Shown: in pieces, positions 14,270-17,988 of the stretch
How the letters are laid out: the number at the start of each line of letters is the position of its first letter
Numbering within the stretch: the stretch's first letter is position 1
Assembly: GCA_001564135.1 (NCBI GenBank)
Contig: LKNH01000018.1
Coordinates: forward strand, 1 to 17,988
Reading direction: 5' to 3'
Origin: Halobacteriaceae archaeon Tc-Br11_E2g27
GTDB taxonomy: Archaea; Halobacteriota; Halobacteria; Halobacteriales; Haloarculaceae
Length of the DNA: 17,988 nt
Translations under genes and position numbers: made by a program
The notes under the pieces: generated by a model
What the model saw: the letters and a program-made list of their open reading frames with translations, nothing else
The model's database searches: none
Told to the model about the DNA's origin: nothing

Positions 14270-15316
14270 TTACTCACGTGGTGCGTTCAGACACATCGTG
14301 TTTGGCTTATCACGGCATTGGCACTGTCGCATCTGGTAGTATTCCGGCTCGAAATCGGCAATCAGTGGTTCCACGAGGTCGGCAAAGACATCCCCCAGAC
14401 GCTCGTCGTCGTGTGGGATCGGGACGCGATACAGCTCCTGTCCCGCATCAATTGCGTCCTCGTCCAGTTCGACATCGAGTTCCGAGAGGGTCTCGCTCTG
14501 TTCGTGGAGGAAACTCACTGGGTCGACAATCACTCGGTCGTGGTCAAGTTCTTCCACGAGGTCTTCGGTTTCAGGTTCCGTCCACGGGATGCCGCGGTTT
14601 GAGTGGTTCTGGTAGCCGAGGTGATACTCTTCGATACCGAGCATCGAGGCGATGACGTCACAGAATTCCTCAACGTAGATATCGTAGCGGCTCCCGCTTT
14701 CGAGATAATGTTTTGGCGTTCCGTGGGCTGAAAAGACGAAGGCAGTCTCTTCATCGTTCGGGTCAAGCCCTTCTTCGTCGAGATAGCGTGCGATGCCCTC
14801 GGCTCGAATCCGGTTGTACGTTGGATGTTTGTGCCAGCCGGTGATGCCCTGCACATCGACCTCCCAGTCGAGGTCATCGACTGCATCTTCCATCTCATCC
14901 AGTGCCAGAACGTTTGTTGAGGGACCACAGAGCGGGAAAATTGGCAGGCCAATCAGCCTGTCGACGCCGTCTGCTTTGGCTTCAGCGACCGCATCCGAAA
15001 TTAATGGCTCAGTGTACTGCATTCCGTTATAGGTCGTCACATCATATCCTCGCTCGTTGAGTGTCGATTCGAGCATATCGGCCTGAGCGGTTGCCTGTTC
15101 GATAAGCGGCGACCCACCAATTGCTTCATACTCCTCCATAAGTCCCGGCAGCCGTCGCTTTGCCAACTGCCGAGCACGTTCTTTGGCCTCCGCTTCGGTG
15201 TCTGCCTCTTCAAGGTCTGCGTTTGCGAAAAAGATTCGTTCGAGATAGTCAAGGACACGCTCACGCTCCGGTTCTCCGGGCTCACCAAAGTTCAGCACAA
15301 CTACGCCAGTACTCAT
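14270..15316 (-). CDS. hemH: Ferrochelatase, with Cys-rich C-terminal tail
   Basis: This 348-aa protein is a ferrochelatase, inserting ferrous iron into a porphyrin. The catalytic histidine is H198 in VFSAHGTP, and E275 in SETLSELDVE matches the conserved active-site glutamate. VLNFGEPGEPE (8-18) and YEAIGGSPL (63-71) are the family's N-terminal signatures. The C-terminal tail carries C332, C334 and C342 (QCQCRDKPNTMCLN), placed where many ferrochelatases bind a [2Fe-2S] cluster; a fourth ligand could be C130 or C219. The start is ATG 15316. A TTG two codons upstream extends the frame but is less likely. A TTTATC element at 15334-15339 is a possible box A, although its 20-bp spacing is short. 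It is the first gene of a hemH-hemG pair. Confidence 0.93.
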   Translation of the reverse strand: MSTGVVVLNFGEPGEPERERVLDYLERIFFANADLEEADTEAEAKERARQLAKRRLPGLMEEYEAIGGSPLIEQATAQADMLESTLNERGYDVTTYNGMQYTEPLISDAVAEAKADGVDRLIGLPIFPLCGPSTNVLALDEMEDAVDDLDWEVDVQGITGWHKHPTYNRIRAEGIARYLDEEGLDPNDEETAFVFSAHGTPKHYLESGSRYDIYVEEFCDVIASMLGIEEYHLGYQNHSNRGIPWTEPETEDLVEELDHDRVIVDPVSFLHEQSETLSELDVELDEDAIDAGQELYRVPIPHDDERLGDVFADLVEPLIADFEPEYYQMRQCQCRDKPNTMCLNAPRE

Positions 15317-15428
15317 AGGCAAAAGTTGGACCAGATAAACCTATGTCTGTCGCTTGTTCTCAGTTCCGCACAACTAGTCTCTGCCCTCTTTTTTGACTGT
15401 TCTGTCTGTTGTTGATTGATTGGCAACA

Positions 15429-15434
15429 TTTAAG
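15429..15434 (+). promoter_or_regulatory. Box A for the TM-helix membrane protein
   Basis: TTTAAG is centred about 29 bp before ATG 15461. An out-of-frame ATG at 15457 opens only a four-codon ORF. Confidence 0.45.
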
Positions 15435-15460
15435 AACGGTGGATGTGCGCATAAATATGT

Positions 15461-16246
15461 ATGTTCAGTGAATATACGCTGGCGTCGTTTACGTACGGAG
15501 GTAACGTTCCCCTACTGGCAGACCATCTAGAGGAAACAGTTGAGGGTGCAATCGAGGAAGCGATTGATTTCTTGCCAGAGCTGATTGCCGGGCTAATTAT
15601 ACTGGGAATCGGTTATATAATCGCTGGCCGACTCGGGCCGTTTGCTGCCCGACTCGTCGACCAACTCCAGGTTGACAGTCAAGTACAGGAGTCAAAGGTC
15701 GGCGACCTCCTCGACACTCAGCCACCGGGTCAACCACCACAGGGCCAGCCGCCACAGGGACAGGCCCCACCACAGCAGCCACAACTCCGGCCACTTTCCC
15801 GGGCAACTGGTGTCGTGGTCAAATATTACATCCTCCTGTTTGCCTTCTATCTCGCAGCAATCAGAATGGGTCTCGAAGAGACCAGCCTCTGGATGGAGCG
15901 CCTTGTCGAGTACGCACCGCAGTTCCTCGGCGGTGTTGCCATCATTATCATCGGTATCGTCCTCGCCGATTACGCAATTGCCCGCGCTCGTAACTCCGAA
16001 CTGGCGACCGAGAGCGCTCACGGTCACTGGGTGACGGGTGCTGTCGGCGCACTCCTCTATGCGATAGTGTTTATTATCGGACTGGAGATGATTGGCTTTG
16101 ACCTCCAGATTGTCTACATTATCGTCGATGGCATCGCTTCGGGTATCGGTGTGGGCCTCACGGTCGCCATTGCACTGGCAGTCGGCGTTGCCGCGGCGTT
16201 CTTTGCCCGCGATTACTACGAGAAAAACTACAGCGACGAGAGCTAG
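15461..16246 (+). CDS. Membrane protein with MscS-associated TM-helix repeats
   Basis: This 261-aa protein resembles the conserved TM-helix modules found next to MscS channel domains in archaea and bacteria (Pfam TM_helix type). Membrane segments are at about 37-57 (LPELIAGLIILGIGYIIAG), 117-137, 153-172 (FLGGVAIIIIGIVLADYAI), 192-212 and 217-248. The two LP/APQ-L-x-G-x-x-I-x-x-x-G-x-x-x-A units look like an internal duplication of the module. Between the first and second segments lies a Pro/Gln/Gly-rich linker at 87-109 built from GQPPQ repeats. The MscS beta domain that forms the cytoplasmic cage is absent, so a mechanosensitive role is not established. It is a monocistronic gene between hemH (divergent) and the winged-helix gene (convergent, 12 bp). 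Confidence 0.75.
   Translation: MFSEYTLASFTYGGNVPLLADHLEETVEGAIEEAIDFLPELIAGLIILGIGYIIAGRLGPFAARLVDQLQVDSQVQESKVGDLLDTQPPGQPPQGQPPQGQAPPQQPQLRPLSRATGVVVKYYILLFAFYLAAIRMGLEETSLWMERLVEYAPQFLGGVAIIIIGIVLADYAIARARNSELATESAHGHWVTGAVGALLYAIVFIIGLEMIGFDLQIVYIIVDGIASGIGVGLTVAIALAVGVAAAFFARDYYEKNYSDES
15721..15784 (+). repeat. Pro/Gln-rich tandem codon repeat inside the TM-helix gene
   Basis: The stretch encodes two to three near-identical GQPPQ units followed by APPQQPQ. The DNA repeats (caaccaccacaggg, cagccgccacaggg) are close copies, so unit number may vary between strains. Confidence 0.6.
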
Positions 16247-16258
16247 AACGTCCGATAA

Positions 16259-16546
16259 TCAGCCCTCAAACCCGTCAATAAGCTGCTCGAGCGTTTCGAT
16301 ATGTGCTTCGAACTTTTTTTGCCCAGGTTCTGTCAGCGTATACGATGTCTGTGGTTTCCGTTCGACGAACTCCTTTTCGACGGCAATTGCATCAGCGTCT
16401 TCCATCTTCTGGAGATGGCTCGCAAGGTTTCCTTCGGTCATGTCAAGCTCCTCGACGAGCGTCGGAAAGGTCGTCTCACCATGTCGGTACAGGTAGGCAA
16501 ATATCTGCAACCGTGTCGGCTGGTGGACGAGTTTGTCGAATTCCAT
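16259..16546 (-). CDS. Winged-helix transcription regulator, small
   Basis: This 95-aa protein is a single winged helix-turn-helix domain of the ArsR/MarR-like HTH_34 kind. It begins FDKLVHQPTRLQIFAYLYRHG, then the recognition region LVEELDMTEGNLASHLQKMEDA (residues about 34-55), the wing EKEFVERKPQTSYTLTEPGQKKF, and a final helix for dimerisation. No metal-binding cysteines are present. The start is ATG 16546, 2 nt after the stop of the membrane gene, so it is translationally coupled. An upstream extension to 16621 lies inside that gene and is rejected. It probably controls its own operon. Similar regulators next to an ABC ATPase and a small membrane protein are frequent in archaea and actinobacteria. 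Confidence 0.87.
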   Translation of the reverse strand: MEFDKLVHQPTRLQIFAYLYRHGETTFPTLVEELDMTEGNLASHLQKMEDADAIAVEKEFVERKPQTSYTLTEPGQKKFEAHIETLEQLIDGFEG

Positions 16547-16548
16547 GA

Positions 16549-17172
16549 TTACGTTCTCAGCGCTAGATATGAGACGAGACCGTGCGCGGCAAAGAGGATG
16601 CCGAATATGGCGTAACCCCACTCCTGTAAGATTCCCAGGTTTGCCATTGCTGCGCCGTAGACCAGCATCCAGAGCCCACCGAGGTAAAACGCGTACCTGT
16701 CCCGCGCTCTGATTCGATACGATTTGAGTGATGCAGCCTGAACGATGTATATCGCCCCGATTGCTGCGATAATCAGCGCGAACAACATCGCCTGCGATTC
16801 GACAGCGGTTAGCTCTCCTAAGAAGGGGCTGGTAATCGCCACTGTCGCAGCCAACAGGCCCACAACCCCAGCAATCTGTGCTCGGACGTTCGGCTTTGTT
16901 TCTGCATTGGTTGTTTCATACGAATCCAATGCGAACCACTCGTACAGGTAGCCGAGGGTGTAGAACCCACCCCAGGAGAGTGCATGACCCCACGATGATA
17001 GCTCGAAGGTTACCACCGCCTGCGAGCCAAACGAGGCAAAGACGCCAAGTGCGCCATACAGCAACCATAACTGAAAGGCAGAGGGGTATCGCTCCTGTAG
17101 CCCCATTGCCTCTTTTATCTGTTCGAGTTCACTCTGCAACCGTTCCGGATCGATATCTTGTTCGGTTGTCAT
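16549..17172 (-). CDS. Six-helix membrane protein of an ABC/regulator operon
   Basis: I do not recognise a named family. The 207-aa protein has a hydrophilic, coiled-coil-like start (ERLQSELEQIKEAMGLQERY, residues 10-29) followed by six predicted membrane helices at about 33-54, 61-81, 101-120, 128-149, 163-184 and 185-204. Only short loops are seen, with no extracellular domain. Its ATG overlaps the stop of the ABC ATPase gene by the ATGA pattern, and its stop is 2 nt before the winged-helix gene. It is not a classic ABC-2 permease in length or motif, so it may be a partner or sensor rather than the transport channel. A true permease could lie off-window upstream of the ATPase gene. Confidence 0.82.
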   Translation of the reverse strand: MTTEQDIDPERLQSELEQIKEAMGLQERYPSAFQLWLLYGALGVFASFGSQAVVTFELSSWGHALSWGGFYTLGYLYEWFALDSYETTNAETKPNVRAQIAGVVGLLAATVAITSPFLGELTAVESQAMLFALIIAAIGAIYIVQAASLKSYRIRARDRYAFYLGGLWMLVYGAAMANLGILQEWGYAIFGILFAAHGLVSYLALRT

Positions 17173-17988
17173 CGCTTTCCCTCCACGTGAATATAGTAGT
17201 TGAACAGGTCGGCATGTGTTGGCTCCGTTGATTCAACCAGCGAGTCGCCGACCGATTCCTGGATTGTTTCTATACTCGTCCCCTCGTCGAGGAACCCCCG
17301 AGCCTCACCCCCGACCGGGAAGAACTGTGCCCCGAGCAACTCTGGCTTTACCTGCTCGATTGTCTCCCGTCCACGCACGGTGATAACCGTCGGCAACTCC
17401 TGACGGAGTATTTCAGGTGTCCCAACCGTCTGGACCGTTCCGTCAGGAACGAACGCGATTCGGTCCGCAATGTTGATATCTATCGGTCGGTGGCTGGAGA
17501 TGACGAACGTCTTTCCCTGGTCGTGTTCGTCTAAGATAATGTCGTGAAACCGCTGTACGTTGGTCAGGTCCACCCCTGCTGTCGGCTCATCAAGTAAATA
17601 CAGCGGCACCTCGCTGCTCATTGCCAGCGAGAACTCGAGTTTTCGTTTCATCCCTTCGGAGTAGTTTTCGACCAGTTTCTCAAACTCATTAGCGAGACCC
17701 AGCCGGTCGACGTAGCTTTCCCAGCGGTTGGTAAACCTCGATTGGACGCCTCGATAAAAGTTGAGGTTCTCGCGTCCAGACAATTTCTCTTCGAGCATTG
17801 AATCCTGCAACATGAACGAAAGCTGCTTGGTACCACCTGCTGTCGCTGGCGTTCCAAATATCTCGACTGACCCTGTTGTTGGCTGCTCACTCCCTGCGAA
17901 ACAGGAGAGAAGCACAGTCTTTCCGACACCATTAGGTCCCATCAACAGTAGTATCTCGCCGGCGTCGACTGTCAAATCTGTCCCCGTG
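17169..17988 (-). CDS. ABC transporter ATP-binding protein (5' end outside window)
   Basis: At least 272 residues are visible; the first visible ones read TGTDLTVDAGEI, so about 15-25 N-terminal residues are missing beyond the right edge. Walker A is GPNGVGKT, the Q-loop is FMLQDS, and the signature is YSEGMKRKLEF in place of LSGGQ. Walker B and the D-loop read LYLLDEPTAGVD, and the switch histidine is in ISSHR. This matches the CcmA/NatA-type ATPases of ABC-2 exporters. About 70 residues after the switch form a C-terminal accessory domain. It is the first visible gene of the operon with the membrane protein (4-nt ATGA overlap) and the winged-helix regulator. The internal TTG at 17975 is not the true start. 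The substrate is unknown. Confidence 0.92.
   Translation of the reverse strand, partial: TGTDLTVDAGEILLLMGPNGVGKTVLLSCFAGSEQPTTGSVEIFGTPATAGGTKQLSFMLQDSMLEEKLSGRENLNFYRGVQSRFTNRWESYVDRLGLANEFEKLVENYSEGMKRKLEFSLAMSSEVPLYLLDEPTAGVDLTNVQRFHDIILDEHDQGKTFVISSHRPIDINIADRIAFVPDGTVQTVGTPEILRQELPTVITVRGRETIEQVKPELLGAQFFPVGGEARGFLDEGTSIETIQESVGDSLVESTEPTHADLFNYYIHVEGKR

Noticed and set aside
15361..15428. T-rich tract with tttttt and ttgattgattgg
   Set aside because: Could be part of a promoter region, but shows no stem, repeat or motif that supports a feature.

Overview
The window looks like chromosomal DNA of a halophilic archaeon (class Halobacteria). The proteins are strongly acidic. There is an HTH-10 (bacterio-opsin activator type) regulator and a twin-arginine lipoprotein of haloarchaeal type. 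Most genes have an archaeal box A (TATA-like) about 25-28 bp before the start codon, which implies leaderless transcripts. G+C looks moderate for this group by eye. The window is gene dense: 17 full or partial protein genes plus one probable 13-codon leader ORF. I see no tRNA, rRNA, CRISPR array or insertion sequence. The longest stretch without a sizeable gene is 8151-8365, and it holds a strong promoter and the leader ORF.

Layout. (1) 1-1892, minus: most of a large pentapeptide-repeat protein with a Cys/His N-terminus, running off the left edge and divergent from a calcineurin-like phosphoesterase (1954-2715). (2) 2737-6040, minus: a run of an R2-like ligand-binding oxidase (R2lox), an AMP-forming acyl-CoA ligase and a crotonase. 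It is divergent from an HTH-10 regulator (6160-6825), which is followed by an M24 peptidase (6972-8150). (3) 8243-8809, plus: box A, 13-codon leader ORF, a 56-aa unknown protein and a ribbon-helix-helix protein. (4) 8895-9542, plus: a lipoprotein, convergent with an Rsm22-like methyltransferase (9609-11102, minus), which lies behind prephenate dehydrogenase (tyrA, minus). (5) A CPBP intramembrane protease (plus), convergent with the haem genes hemH-hemG (minus). (6) A membrane protein of the MscS-associated TM-helix type (plus), convergent with a three-gene operon of ABC ATPase (running off the right edge), six-helix membrane protein and winged-helix regulator.

How they fit. The R2lox-ligase-crotonase run with its divergent regulator reads as a catabolic or lipid-modifying unit: CoA activation, crotonase chemistry and a metal oxidase whose known relatives bind a fatty-acid-like ligand. 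hemH-hemG supply late porphyrin steps. The ABC-membrane-regulator group reads as a self-regulated membrane module. The points most worth a second look are the R2lox locus with intact cross-link residues, the leader ORF/small protein/RHH unit, the Rsm22 protein lacking the Fe-S cysteines, and the ferrochelatase with a Cys-rich tail.
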